Assembly: GCA_004557975.1 (NCBI GenBank)
Contig: SFEV01000043.1
Location: 1-22,847, forward strand
DNA: 22,847 bases
Direction of reading: 5' to 3'
Origin: Lachnospiraceae bacterium
GTDB taxonomy: Bacteria > Bacillota > Clostridia > Lachnospirales > Lachnospiraceae
Under the pieces are notes generated by a model. It saw nothing but the letters and a program-made list of their open reading frames with translations, was not told the origin of the DNA and made no database searches. Within the stretch, counting starts at the first letter, position 1. Each line of letters starts with the position of its first letter. Positions 1-6,577 of this stretch are shown piece after piece. The translations under genes and the position numbers were made by a program.

Positions 1-101
1 AAGTTTGAAACAAATAAGTAGAAGACAGCCAAGAAATAAAGGGCATAGCGAACAAACCATCTTTCGGTGGCTTAAAAATTAAATATTGATACAGCACCTA
101 A

Positions 102-1361
102 TCAGGTAACAGGAACAGCATCATCTTTGATGACATATCCTCGTTGTTTAAGTAGATTTAGAGCCTGTGAAGTAGTCAATACTTTTGATTTGTTCACACG
201 ACGTGAGTCAAGAAAGCCTTCCGGAGTATATGGTTTTAAATCTGTTAGTATGTGCCAGATAGCGGTCAGGATCATACGACAGATAGCAATGATAGCTTTC
301 TTGTGACCACGACGTGCTTTTATACGTCGATAACGGGTAGTAAATTCAGGATGTTTCTTCGATTTGATTAAAGCATTTGCAACTTGCACCAAAACGGGTT
401 TAAAATAAGAACCAGCACGGGAAATCCTAGTGGATTTGATTTTTTGATTGCTTTTATCATTGCGGGGACAACATCCAGCCCATGAAACGAGGTTTTTTGC
501 TGTGGGGAAAACAGACATGTCACCTCCGATTTCAGACAGTACTTGAATGGCAGTCATTGGGTTCTTATCGAATCCTGGTACGGTTCGTATAAGAGTAAGG
601 ACTTCTTCGTATTTATCACTGAGACGAAAGATTTCCCGTTCTATTTCTGCTTTGTGCATTTCTAATTCATCGATGTGATTTAGGCATTGTCTGAGTTTCA
701 CAGCTTGTTCCGTAGAGATAGCACCATCAACAGCAGCCTGTATTTCATCTATAGGGGTCTTACATCTGCCATCTACGAATGGTGTTACATCAAAAGTTTC
801 TCCAGGGTGTTGTAAAATCTGTTCCGTAATAGAACGGGAAGATTTACCAAATATATCAGAGAAGACATCATCTAATTTTAAGTTAGATACAGTAAGACAG
901 TTATGAACACGATTCTTCTCACTGGTGATCATACAGGTGAGTTTGAAACGGTATCTTACCAAATCTCTTAATTCGCGGATGTCAGCAGGCGGGATAAAAG
1001 AAGCGTTTACCATTCCGCACATGTATAAATCACAAATCCATTTGGCATCCTTACGGTCTGTCTTGTTGCCCTTTTGAGGCTTGGTATATTTGGGATGAGA
1101 AAGAGTAACCCAGATGTTATTCTTCTCTAAGATATTAAAAACAGGAATCCAATACTTGCCGGTAGATTCCATACAAACATCGTTACAGTTATATTTAGCA
1201 AGCCAGTCACACAACTCTTGCAAACCTTTTGTGAAGGAAGAAAAGCGAGCTTGTTTATATTCTGTACGCCCGTGGGAATCGGTAATGCCAATGCAGGCAT
1301 AGATCCATGTTTTGTGGACATCAAGTCCACAGCAATTATTTTTTAGAATTTTAAACGACAA
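102..1361 (-). CDS. IS110-family transposase (DEDD recombinase)
   Basis: Recombinase that moves the insertion sequence through RuvC-like DEDD chemistry plus a C-terminal serine-containing transposase domain. The N-terminal domain shows GLDVHK (Asp about residue 14), CMESTGKYW (Glu about 65) and TDRKDAKW (Asp about 102 and 105), the expected acidic residues. The C-terminal Transposase_20-type domain has TVPGFDKNP and NLVSWAGCCPRNDKS, with a conserved Ser in the SWAG region. A TTG start at 1361 is chosen because a perfect GGAGG (complement of 1370-1374) lies 8 bases upstream of it. An in-frame ATG at 1412 has no ribosome site and falls in a predicted RNA stem. The result is about 419 aa, normal for the family. 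Nothing suggests truncation, so the element could be active. Confidence 0.9.
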   Translation of the reverse strand: MSFKILKNNCCGLDVHKTWIYACIGITDSHGRTEYKQARFSSFTKGLQELCDWLAKYNCNDVCMESTGKYWIPVFNILEKNNIWVTLSHPKYTKPQKGNKTDRKDAKWICDLYMCGMVNASFIPPADIRELRDLVRYRFKLTCMITSEKNRVHNCLTVSNLKLDDVFSDIFGKSSRSITEQILQHPGETFDVTPFVDGRCKTPIDEIQAAVDGAISTEQAVKLRQCLNHIDELEMHKAEIEREIFRLSDKYEEVLTLIRTVPGFDKNPMTAIQVLSEIGGDMSVFPTAKNLVSWAGCCPRNDKSNQKIKSTRISRAGSYFKPVLVQVANALIKSKKHPEFTTRYRRIKARRGHKKAIIAICRMILTAIWHILTDLKPYTPEGFLDSRRVNKSKVLTTSQALNLLKQRGYVIKDDAVPVT

Positions 1362-1399
1362 TAAAATAACCTCCTGAAATTTATAGTAATAAAACTGAC

Positions 1400-1545
1400 A
1401 GTAACTGGTCATCCGGCAAAATCGAGTCGACTTTGGAAGAGATAAGTTTACGGGCTACGGTAATGCGCCAATCATTGATGCCTTAACGGATGACCGACAA
1501 CATATAAAAATGCGAGGTTGCCGCTATACAGCCCCGCCACTCACC
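1400..1545 (-). ncRNA. Candidate IS110 bridge RNA
   Basis: This is the non-coding region directly upstream of the transposase, where IS110-group elements encode a roughly 150-200 nt bridge RNA that base-pairs with donor and target DNA. Two structures are visible on the minus strand. The first is a stem of GCGGGG with CCTCGC (1537-1532 with 1517-1512, one G-U pair), extended past one mismatch by TG/CA. The second is a perfect 9-bp stem, GGTCATCCG with CGGATGACC (1495-1487 with 1415-1407), closing a 71-nt loop large enough for internal guide segments. The RNA ends are estimates. The remaining gene-free bases to 1675 show nothing else I can name. The role is inferred from position and structure; no guide-target pairing could be tested. 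Confidence 0.5.
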
Positions 1546-1675
1546 TCTACGTGTTCTGTAGTGTGTCAGTCTTATAAAAGAATTGTATCAGAAGGAAGAT
1601 AGAATAGAAAAGCGAAAGTCAGCCAACATGTTTCATGACGCATTGGTGCCTTTCGCAGAAAGGCGGATTATAAAA

Positions 1676-2485
1676 ATGAAAAAGCTGGAAGAGAAGGACA
1701 GAGAAAAAATTCTGGAGTACGTCGGTCAGGAGCCGGAAATGAATCTCTTTTTTATCGGCGATATTGAAAATCATGGGATTGATACGGAGGAGGTCAGTAT
1801 TTTTGCTCTTGAGGACGCGGAAGGCTGGGACTGTGTGCTGCTGAAATACTTTGATTTTTATATTATTTACAGTCAGAAGAAACAGTACCGTGCTTCGCAG
1901 GTGGCAGATTTTCTGAAAGGAAGGACGGTGGACTGTATCAGCGGCAAGACGGAGCTGGTGAGACAGCTTCAGCCGTATTATCCGGAGCTGAAACTTCAGG
2001 AAACGTATATGTGCCGCTGTGGAAGAGAGGAACTTTTGACAGACAGGATAATAAATCCGGGAAGCAGTGCGCAGGAAAATGTGATCCTGCGTAAGCTGGA
2101 GCTGGAAGATATACCGCAGATTATGAAGCTGAATATGCTGATTGAAGAATTTGCGCCCACATACAGTGATCCGGAGAAATCAGAACAGCAGCTGAAAACG
2201 GATCTGCCGGTGAATCTTTCGGTCGGCGTTTTTGAAGGGGATGAGCTGGCAGCGATCGCCAGGACAAGCGCGTCCAACAGCATCAGTGCGATGATTGTAG
2301 ATGTGGCCACGGCACCGGAAAAACGCGGAAAGGGATACGCATCCATGGCTGTACGGGAACTGTGCAGAAGCTCCTTTGCCGGGGGAAGAAAATTTCTCTG
2401 TCTGTTTTATGATAATCCTGCGGCGGGAAGAATTTACCACAGGATCGGTTTCCGGGAGACAGGCTCATACGCAATGATGCGGTAA
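1676..2485 (+). CDS. GNAT-family N-acetyltransferase
   Basis: Predicted acetyl-CoA-dependent N-acetyltransferase; substrate unknown. The C-terminal half (about residues 140-269) is a GNAT domain. It contains VDVATAPEKRGKGYASMAV, which holds the R/Q-x-x-G-x-G/A acetyl-CoA pyrophosphate-binding signature (RGKGYA), and later FYDNPAAGRIYHRIGF, the typical final alpha/beta segment. The N-terminal half (MKKLEEKDREKILEY onward) looks like a second, degenerate GNAT-like module, a layout seen in two-domain GNAT proteins. The reading frame is open from 1583, but ATG 1676 is preferred: the protein then begins at a natural domain edge, and a purine-rich AAAGGCGG sits upstream. The gene lies immediately beside the IS110 element, which may have replaced its original promoter. 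About 269 aa. Confidence 0.85.
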   Translation: MKKLEEKDREKILEYVGQEPEMNLFFIGDIENHGIDTEEVSIFALEDAEGWDCVLLKYFDFYIIYSQKKQYRASQVADFLKGRTVDCISGKTELVRQLQPYYPELKLQETYMCRCGREELLTDRIINPGSSAQENVILRKLELEDIPQIMKLNMLIEEFAPTYSDPEKSEQQLKTDLPVNLSVGVFEGDELAAIARTSASNSISAMIVDVATAPEKRGKGYASMAVRELCRSSFAGGRKFLCLFYDNPAAGRIYHRIGFRETGSYAMMR

Positions 2486-2493
2486 GAAAATAA

Positions 2494-2527
2494 TGTTGCT
2501 GTGAACGAAGTGAGCAGTGACAGAACA
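2494..2527. repeat. Imperfect inverted repeat between two genes
   Basis: TGTT-g-CTGT (2494-2502) pairs with ACAGAACA (2520-2527) around a 17-base loop containing GAACGAAGTGAGCAGTG. There is no T-tract, so it is not a standard intrinsic terminator. It may be a small REP-like element or an mRNA-stabilising hairpin between the acetyltransferase stop and the nitroreductase start. Confidence 0.35.
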
Positions 2528-2555
2528 ATATCATAAAGAAAGAGAGGTAATACTG

Positions 2556-3074
2556 ATGAATGAAGTATTGAAGTGTCTCAAAGAGCGCAGAAGTATCCGC
2601 AAGTACAAAAAGGAACAGATTAAGGACAGCGAGCTGGATCTGATTCTCGAGGCTGGCACGTACGCTCCCACCGGTATGGGAATGCAGTCCCCGATCATGG
2701 TGGTAGTGCAGGACCCGGAGATGATCGCAAAACTCTCCAGAATGAACGCTGCGGTTATGGGAGTCAACAGTGACCCGTTCTACGGTGCACCGACCGTCGT
2801 GATCGTACTTGCAGACCGCAGCAAGGGAACGTGTGTGGAGGATGGAAGTCTGGTAATGGGCAATCTGATGAATGCAGCCTTCTCCATCGGTGTGGACTCC
2901 TGCTGGATCAACCGTGCAAGGGAAGTGTTTGATACGGAGGAAGGAAAGGAACTTCTGAAACAGTGGGGAATTGAAGGAGACTATATCGGAATCGGAAATT
3001 GCATTCTCGGCTACCGTGACTGTGAGCTTCCGCAGGCAAAACCCAGAAAAGAAAATTATATCAAAAAAGTTTAA
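2556..3074 (+). CDS. Nitroreductase family protein
   Basis: FMN-dependent NAD(P)H oxidoreductase of the nitroreductase superfamily, cytoplasmic; physiological substrate unknown. The N-terminal CLKERRSIRKYK (about residues 6-17) carries the Arg-Ser-x-Arg FMN-phosphate contact motif. APTGMGMQSP follows, where the family usually has a PS(G/A)xNxQPW-like segment. The C-terminal GIGNCILGYRD matches the family's glycine-rich end. At 172 aa it is close to the compact members of the family. ATG 2556 is chosen over the upstream ATG at 2517 because AGAGAGG (2541-2547) sits 8 bases ahead of it and the protein then begins at the conserved helix. It is followed directly by the tRNA promoter, with no obvious terminator between. 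Confidence 0.88.
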   Translation: MNEVLKCLKERRSIRKYKKEQIKDSELDLILEAGTYAPTGMGMQSPIMVVVQDPEMIAKLSRMNAAVMGVNSDPFYGAPTVVIVLADRSKGTCVEDGSLVMGNLMNAAFSIGVDSCWINRAREVFDTEEGKELLKQWGIEGDYIGIGNCILGYRDCELPQAKPRKENYIKKV

Positions 3075-3082
3075 AAAAATTG

Positions 3083-3111
3083 TTGACATTTAGCGCCCTC
3101 TATATTATAAT
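3083..3111 (+). promoter_or_regulatory. Consensus promoter of the tRNA cluster
   Basis: A perfect TTGACA (3083-3088) and a perfect TATAAT (3106-3111) are separated by exactly 17 bp. Transcription should begin near 3118, about 30 bases before tRNA-Pro. Full consensus fits a strongly expressed stable-RNA operon. Confidence 0.9.
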
Positions 3112-3149
3112 TCATTTTGCGTCAAGCGAAGGGCGTTAAATGCCTGAAA

Positions 3150-3224
3150 CGGGGTGTGGCTCAGCTTGGCTAGAGCGCCTGGTTTGGGACCAGGAGGTCG
3201 CAGGTTCGAATCCTGTCACCCCGA
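3150..3224 (+). tRNA. tRNA-Pro (TGG)
   Basis: Acceptor stem CGGGGTG pairs with CACCCCG, with discriminator A. The anticodon loop TTTGGGA between CCTGG and CCAGG gives anticodon TGG. The T-loop TTCGAAT is intact. The 3' CCA is not encoded. First gene of the cluster. Confidence 0.95.
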
Positions 3225-3248
3225 GTTTTCAACAGGTTATACGCACAC

Positions 3249-3319
3249 GCGGGTGTAGTTCAATGGTAGAACACCAGCCTTCCAAGCTGGACACGTGGGT
3301 TCGATTCCCATCACCCGCT
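3249..3319 (+). tRNA. tRNA-Gly (TCC)
   Basis: Acceptor GCGGGTG pairs with CACCCGC, with discriminator T as usual for glycine. The anticodon loop CTTCCAA between CCAGC and GCTGG gives TCC. The T-loop is TTCGATT. At 71 nt it has the short D-loop typical of tRNA-Gly. CCA is not encoded. Confidence 0.95.
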
Positions 3320-3323
3320 TTTT

Positions 3324-3397
<74 letters not shown>

Positions 3398-3444
3398 TTT
3401 TTCTTGAAAAAGAAAAATAAATTGAAAAGTGGTAAATCCATTAT

Positions 3445-3519
3445 GGTGGGTATAGCGCAGCTGGTTAGCGCGCCAGATTGTGGCTCTGGAGGCCAAGGGT
3501 TCGAATCCCTTTATCCACC
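3445..3519 (+). tRNA. tRNA-His (GTG)
   Basis: Acceptor GTGGGTA pairs with TATCCAC. An extra 5' G at 3445 opposite discriminator C at 3519 gives the G-1:C73 pair that identifies histidine tRNA. The anticodon loop TTGTGGC between CCAGA and TCTGG gives GTG. CCA is not encoded. Confidence 0.95.
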
Positions 3520-3528
3520 CTTTATTAA

Positions 3529-3600
3529 TGGGCTATCGCCAAGCGGTAAGGCACAGGACTTTGACTCCTGCATTCGCTGGTTCGAATCCAGCTAGCCCAG
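3529..3600 (+). tRNA. tRNA-Gln (TTG)
   Basis: Acceptor TGGGCTA pairs with TAGCCCA, with discriminator G. The anticodon loop CTTTGAC between CAGGA and TCCTG gives TTG. T-arm CTGG-TTCGAAT-CCAG is intact. CCA is not encoded. A 142-base gap separates it from the last tRNA of the cluster. Confidence 0.95.
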
Positions 3601-3652
3601 CTTGGCGATTCGTCGTTTATGCTGCATTTATCGGTCAGCTGCCGGAGCAGCA

Positions 3653-3673
3653 GACGGATATTCCGTCGTTTTT
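3653..3673 (+). terminator. Possible weak intrinsic terminator inside tRNA cluster
   Basis: GACGGA (3653-3658) pairs with TCCGTC (3662-3667) around a 3-base loop and is followed by G and TTTTT (3669-3673). The stem is short, so it may only attenuate readthrough into tRNA-Leu. I see no clear second promoter before tRNA-Leu. Confidence 0.35.
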
Positions 3674-3742
3674 ACGTTACATTCGGGAGGCTTTGAAGAA
3701 TCAGGGTTTCCCGTTTTCTGTATTACAAAAGTATATAAACAT

Positions 3743-3822
<80 letters not shown>

Positions 3823-3828
3823 TTTTTG

Positions 3829-3867
3829 CGGCGCGAAATCGGACCGTGCAGGTTCGGATTCGCGCCG
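3829..3867 (+). terminator. Long hairpin after tRNA-Leu, possible terminator
   Basis: CGGCGCGAAATC (3829-3840) pairs with GATTCGCGCCG (3857-3867), 11 pairs with one bulged A, around a 16-base loop. Only a weak T-rich tail (TACTGCTTT) follows. It probably ends the tRNA transcript. The loop holds a copy of 14 bases of tRNA-Leu. Confidence 0.45.
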
Positions 3868-3894
3868 TACTGCTTTAAATTCAATGAAAACCAG

Positions 3895-3923
3895 TTTTCT
3901 TATGGTATCATTGGTGCTATAAT
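3895..3923 (+). promoter_or_regulatory. Possible promoter of the uptake operon
   Basis: A perfect -10 TATAAT (3918-3923) has only a weak -35 (TTTTCT, 3895-3900) at 17-bp spacing. It lies 48 bases before the permease start. No thiamine-pyrophosphate riboswitch landmarks (such as a CTGAGA box) are seen between it and the start codon. Confidence 0.4.
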
Positions 3924-3970
3924 TTATGGGTCAATTGACAGATTGTGCGGTATATCAGGAGGTGTGATTT

Positions 3971-4765
3971 ATGTCTGCATTTTCAGCGACCGCAGACTGT
4001 GTGAAGCGCAGGCTCTCAAAGGCTGCGCCTGTTCTGGTGATTCTCGTCCTGCTGGCAGTATGGGAGCTGGCGGTGCAGATTGCAGGGATACCGCTGTACG
4101 TTCTGCCTGCACCGAGTGATATGCTTGCAGCCTTTGCGGCGGAATTTTCTGTGCTTCTGGGACATGCCTGGATTACTGTGCTGGAGGCGCTTGGCGGTAT
4201 GGCGATTTCATTTGCTGCCGGAATCGTGATTGGTGTGATGATCGATGCTATGCCTACCTTTAAAAAATGCATATACCCGATACTTGTTGTGACACAGACT
4301 GTGCCGGTAATCGTACTGGCACCTATCTTCATTATATATCTCGGCTTCGGGTATGCCCCGAAGATACTGACGGTAGTGCTGATGTGTTTTTTCCCGATTG
4401 TTGTCAGCTTCAGTGACGGACTGGGGGAGATGGATGCAGGATATCTGAATCTTGTTCGCACTTACGGCGGCTCACGGTTTCAGGTTTACCGGATCGTCAA
4501 GATTCCGTCAGCCATGATATCTCTGCTGTCGGGACTCAAGGTGGCAGCGACGTACAGTATCAGCGGAGCCGTGGTCGGTGAATGGATAGCCTCCCAGAGC
4601 GGACTGGGCTATTATCTGATCCGTGCAAAGAACGGCTATATGCTTGACAAAGTATTTGCCTGTGTGCTGATGATCATTCTGCTCAGCCTTGCAATGAACG
4701 GGCTGGTGAAACTGTTCGGATATGCTGTGATGCCGTCGAGACGAAGAAGACGGAAGCATGGCTGA
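3971..4765 (+). CDS. ABC transporter permease (ThiX/SsuC-like)
   Basis: Membrane subunit of an ABC importer of the nitrate/sulfonate/taurine/NMT1-type class. At 264 aa it has about six hydrophobic segments, the first at LVILVLLAVWELAVQ near residues 22-36. The C-terminal half contains the cytoplasmic coupling (EAA-type) loop: LVRTYGGSRFQVYRIVKIP, followed by LLSGLKVAATYSISGAVVGE. This arrangement is typical of BPD_transp_1 permeases with a single permease gene. A strong AGGAGGTG (3958-3965) precedes ATG 3971. It is the first gene of a four-gene operon with the binding protein, ATPase and a TatD-like hydrolase. Family membership is clear. A thiamine-precursor substrate is suggested only by the partner binding protein. 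Confidence 0.88.
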   Translation: MSAFSATADCVKRRLSKAAPVLVILVLLAVWELAVQIAGIPLYVLPAPSDMLAAFAAEFSVLLGHAWITVLEALGGMAISFAAGIVIGVMIDAMPTFKKCIYPILVVTQTVPVIVLAPIFIIYLGFGYAPKILTVVLMCFFPIVVSFSDGLGEMDAGYLNLVRTYGGSRFQVYRIVKIPSAMISLLSGLKVAATYSISGAVVGEWIASQSGLGYYLIRAKNGYMLDKVFACVLMIILLSLAMNGLVKLFGYAVMPSRRRRRKHG

Positions 4766-4800
4766 AAATTTATAAATGTATTCAAAGACAGGAGGACATG

Positions 4801-5796
4801 ATGAAAAACGGATGGAAAATGGGAGCAGCCGTTCTGACGGCTGCAGCAGTGACAATGTGTATAGCAGTGCCTGCATTTGCAGAGGGAGACGGCGAAACGA
4901 AAAAGGTGACAGTTATTCTTGACTATATACCGAATACGAACCACACCGGTATGTACGTTGCGCTGGACAGAGGTTATTATGAGGAAGAGGGACTGGATGT
5001 GGAGATTATTGAGCCCACAGACGGCGCTACCGCTACTCTGGTGGCACAGGGAAAGGGTACGTTCGGCATCAGCTATCAGGAGGATGTGACGATCGCCCTT
5101 ACAGCACAGGATCCGCTTCCTGTCAAAGCTGTTGCCACACTGATTCAGCACAATACATCAGGCTTTGTAAGCCTTGCGGACAGCGGAATCGAATCTCCCG
5201 CAGACTTTGAGGGAAAGACGTATGCAGGCTGGGGCGGCCCCGGAGAGTCAGCCGTGCTGGAGGCATGCATGACTCAGGCAGGTGCGGATTTTTCAAAGCT
5301 GAACATGGTCATCTCGGACGGAAGCGGCTTTGAGGCACTGGGAAAGAGCTGTGATCTCATGTGGTTTTTTGAGGGCTGGGACTGTGTGCTTGCAGAAAGA
5401 AACGGATGCGCTCTGAACTATATGGAATGCCGTGAGCTGGACGATCGCCTGGATTATTACACACCTGTTATCATTGCAGGAAACAAAGTGCTGGAGGAGG
5501 ACCCGGAGATGGTATCCGCGTTCCTGCGTGCTACGGCAAAAGGATATCAGGATACGATTGAGGATCCGGACGGGGCAGCAGAGATTCTTTTCGCCCACGC
5601 ACCGGACTACGATCTGGATATGCTGAAGCAGTCCCAGGAGTATCTTGCGGATAAATTTATGGAGGATACAGAAATCTGGGGTGTGATGAAGGATGAGGTC
5701 TGGGACAATTACGCCGCTTTCCTGCAGGAGTACGGCGTCATCGAAGAAGTCATTCCCGCATCTGCATGCTATACCAATGAATTTCTGGCACAGTGA
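4801..5796 (+). CDS. ABC substrate-binding protein (ThiY/NMT1-like)
   Basis: Extracytoplasmic binding protein that delivers a small solute to the permease encoded upstream. After an N-terminal signal (Lys-rich start, hydrophobic core to about residue 25), the mature part begins VTVILDYIPNTNHTGMYVAL. This NTNHTG-type opening is characteristic of ThiY/NMT1 (THI5-like) proteins that bind pyrimidine thiamine precursors. The signal ends in AFA and lacks a lipobox: the Cys sits in VTMC, not in an L-A-G-C context. That is unusual for a Gram-positive binding protein, which is normally a lipoprotein. Two ATGs are adjacent. The second, at 4801, is preferred because GGAGG (4791-4795) lies 5 bases before it and only 2 before 4798. 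About 331 aa, normal length. The actual ligand is not proven. Confidence 0.86.
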   Translation: MKNGWKMGAAVLTAAAVTMCIAVPAFAEGDGETKKVTVILDYIPNTNHTGMYVALDRGYYEEEGLDVEIIEPTDGATATLVAQGKGTFGISYQEDVTIALTAQDPLPVKAVATLIQHNTSGFVSLADSGIESPADFEGKTYAGWGGPGESAVLEACMTQAGADFSKLNMVISDGSGFEALGKSCDLMWFFEGWDCVLAERNGCALNYMECRELDDRLDYYTPVIIAGNKVLEEDPEMVSAFLRATAKGYQDTIEDPDGAAEILFAHAPDYDLDMLKQSQEYLADKFMEDTEIWGVMKDEVWDNYAAFLQEYGVIEEVIPASACYTNEFLAQ

Positions 5797-5823
5797 CAGA
5801 GAGGCCGCTGAGGCGGACGACAA

Positions 5824-6576
5824 ATGGGAGCGGAAGATATAGATATGAAGCTGAAGGTCAGTAATCTGAATTTCTCCTACGCGGACAAAACAGTCATCAG
5901 AAATCTTTCCTTTGAAGTAAAGGACGGAGAATTTATCAGTATCCTGGGGCCATCCGGCTGTGGAAAGTCCACGCTTCTCAATATACTGGCGGGGATTCTG
6001 CAGCCGCAGGAGGGAGAAATTCTGATTGACGGCATTAGGGTCAGCAAAATGAGCAGGAGCTTCGCCTATATGCCGCAGAACGATCTGCTTCTGCCCTGGA
6101 AAACGATTCTCGATAATGTCTGTCTGTACGGAGAGATTCATCATTGCAGAGAGCAGATGAAGGAAAGTGCGCGGGAGAAGATGGCGCTCTTTGGGCTGGA
6201 GGGCTGCGAGGACAAGTATCCTGACGAGCTGTCCGGAGGTATGCGTCAGAGAGCTGCATTTCTGCGGACGACGCTCTGTGAGGCAGACATCTACCTGCTG
6301 GATGAGCCTTTTGGTGCCCTGGATGTGATCACCCGCGGTGATATGCAGGACTGGCTGCGGGAGCTTTGCAGCACTCTGAAAAAGACGATTCTGCTGGTCA
6401 CGCATGATACAGATGAGGCCATTTATCTGTCAGACCGTATTCTGGTTATGGGAGAGCCCGGCGAAGGAATCCGCGGCGAAATTGCCGTGGAGCAGCAGAA
6501 CCGCACAAGGGAATGGCTGTACGAACAGGGAGAGCTGCGGGCCGGGATTCATCATATGATCAAGAGAGGAAAATAA
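5824..6576 (+). CDS. ABC transporter ATP-binding protein (ThiZ/SsuB-like)
   Basis: Cytoplasmic ATPase that powers the importer formed with the two upstream products. All ABC motifs are intact: Walker A GPSGCGKST (about residues 42-50), Q-loop in AYMPQNDLLLPW, signature LSGGMRQR, Walker B IYLLDEPF with catalytic Glu, D-loop GALD and H-loop THD. The MPQNDLLLPW stretch is typical of the nitrate/sulfonate/taurine class. The length of 250 aa is normal. Start is uncertain: ATG 5824 follows GAGGCGG, while ATG 5845 (MKLKVSNLNFSY) follows GGAAG at 8 bases and fits the usual family N-terminus. It sits 27 bases after the binding protein gene and 1 base before the TatD-like gene. Confidence 0.9.
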   Translation: MGAEDIDMKLKVSNLNFSYADKTVIRNLSFEVKDGEFISILGPSGCGKSTLLNILAGILQPQEGEILIDGIRVSKMSRSFAYMPQNDLLLPWKTILDNVCLYGEIHHCREQMKESAREKMALFGLEGCEDKYPDELSGGMRQRAAFLRTTLCEADIYLLDEPFGALDVITRGDMQDWLRELCSTLKKTILLVTHDTDEAIYLSDRILVMGEPGEGIRGEIAVEQQNRTREWLYEQGELRAGIHHMIKRGK

Positions 6577-6577
6577 A

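Larger units (their letters stand above)
102..1580 (-). mobile_element. IS110-family insertion sequence (minimum extent)
   Basis: The element consists of a DEDD-type transposase gene on the minus strand plus its upstream non-coding region. IS110-family elements lack terminal inverted repeats and make no obvious target duplication, so the exact ends cannot be fixed by eye. The right-hand limit is set near 1580, just before the region leading into the acetyltransferase gene. The left end lies somewhere in 1-101, or outside the window. The stretch 1-101 is AT-rich with no gene. The segment is AT-richer than the genes that follow, in keeping with acquired DNA. The layout, with a long 5' non-coding region and a short 3' one, fits the IS110 group rather than the IS1111 group. 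Confidence 0.75.

Noticed and set aside
3823..3970. TPP riboswitch ahead of the ThiX-like permease
   Set aside because: No CTGAGA-type core or other THI-box landmarks could be found by eye. A covariance search would settle this.
5293..6405. Minus-strand open frame (370 codons) opposite the binding protein and ATPase genes
   Set aside because: It overlaps two clear ABC transporter genes on the other strand, with no ribosome site or domain pattern.
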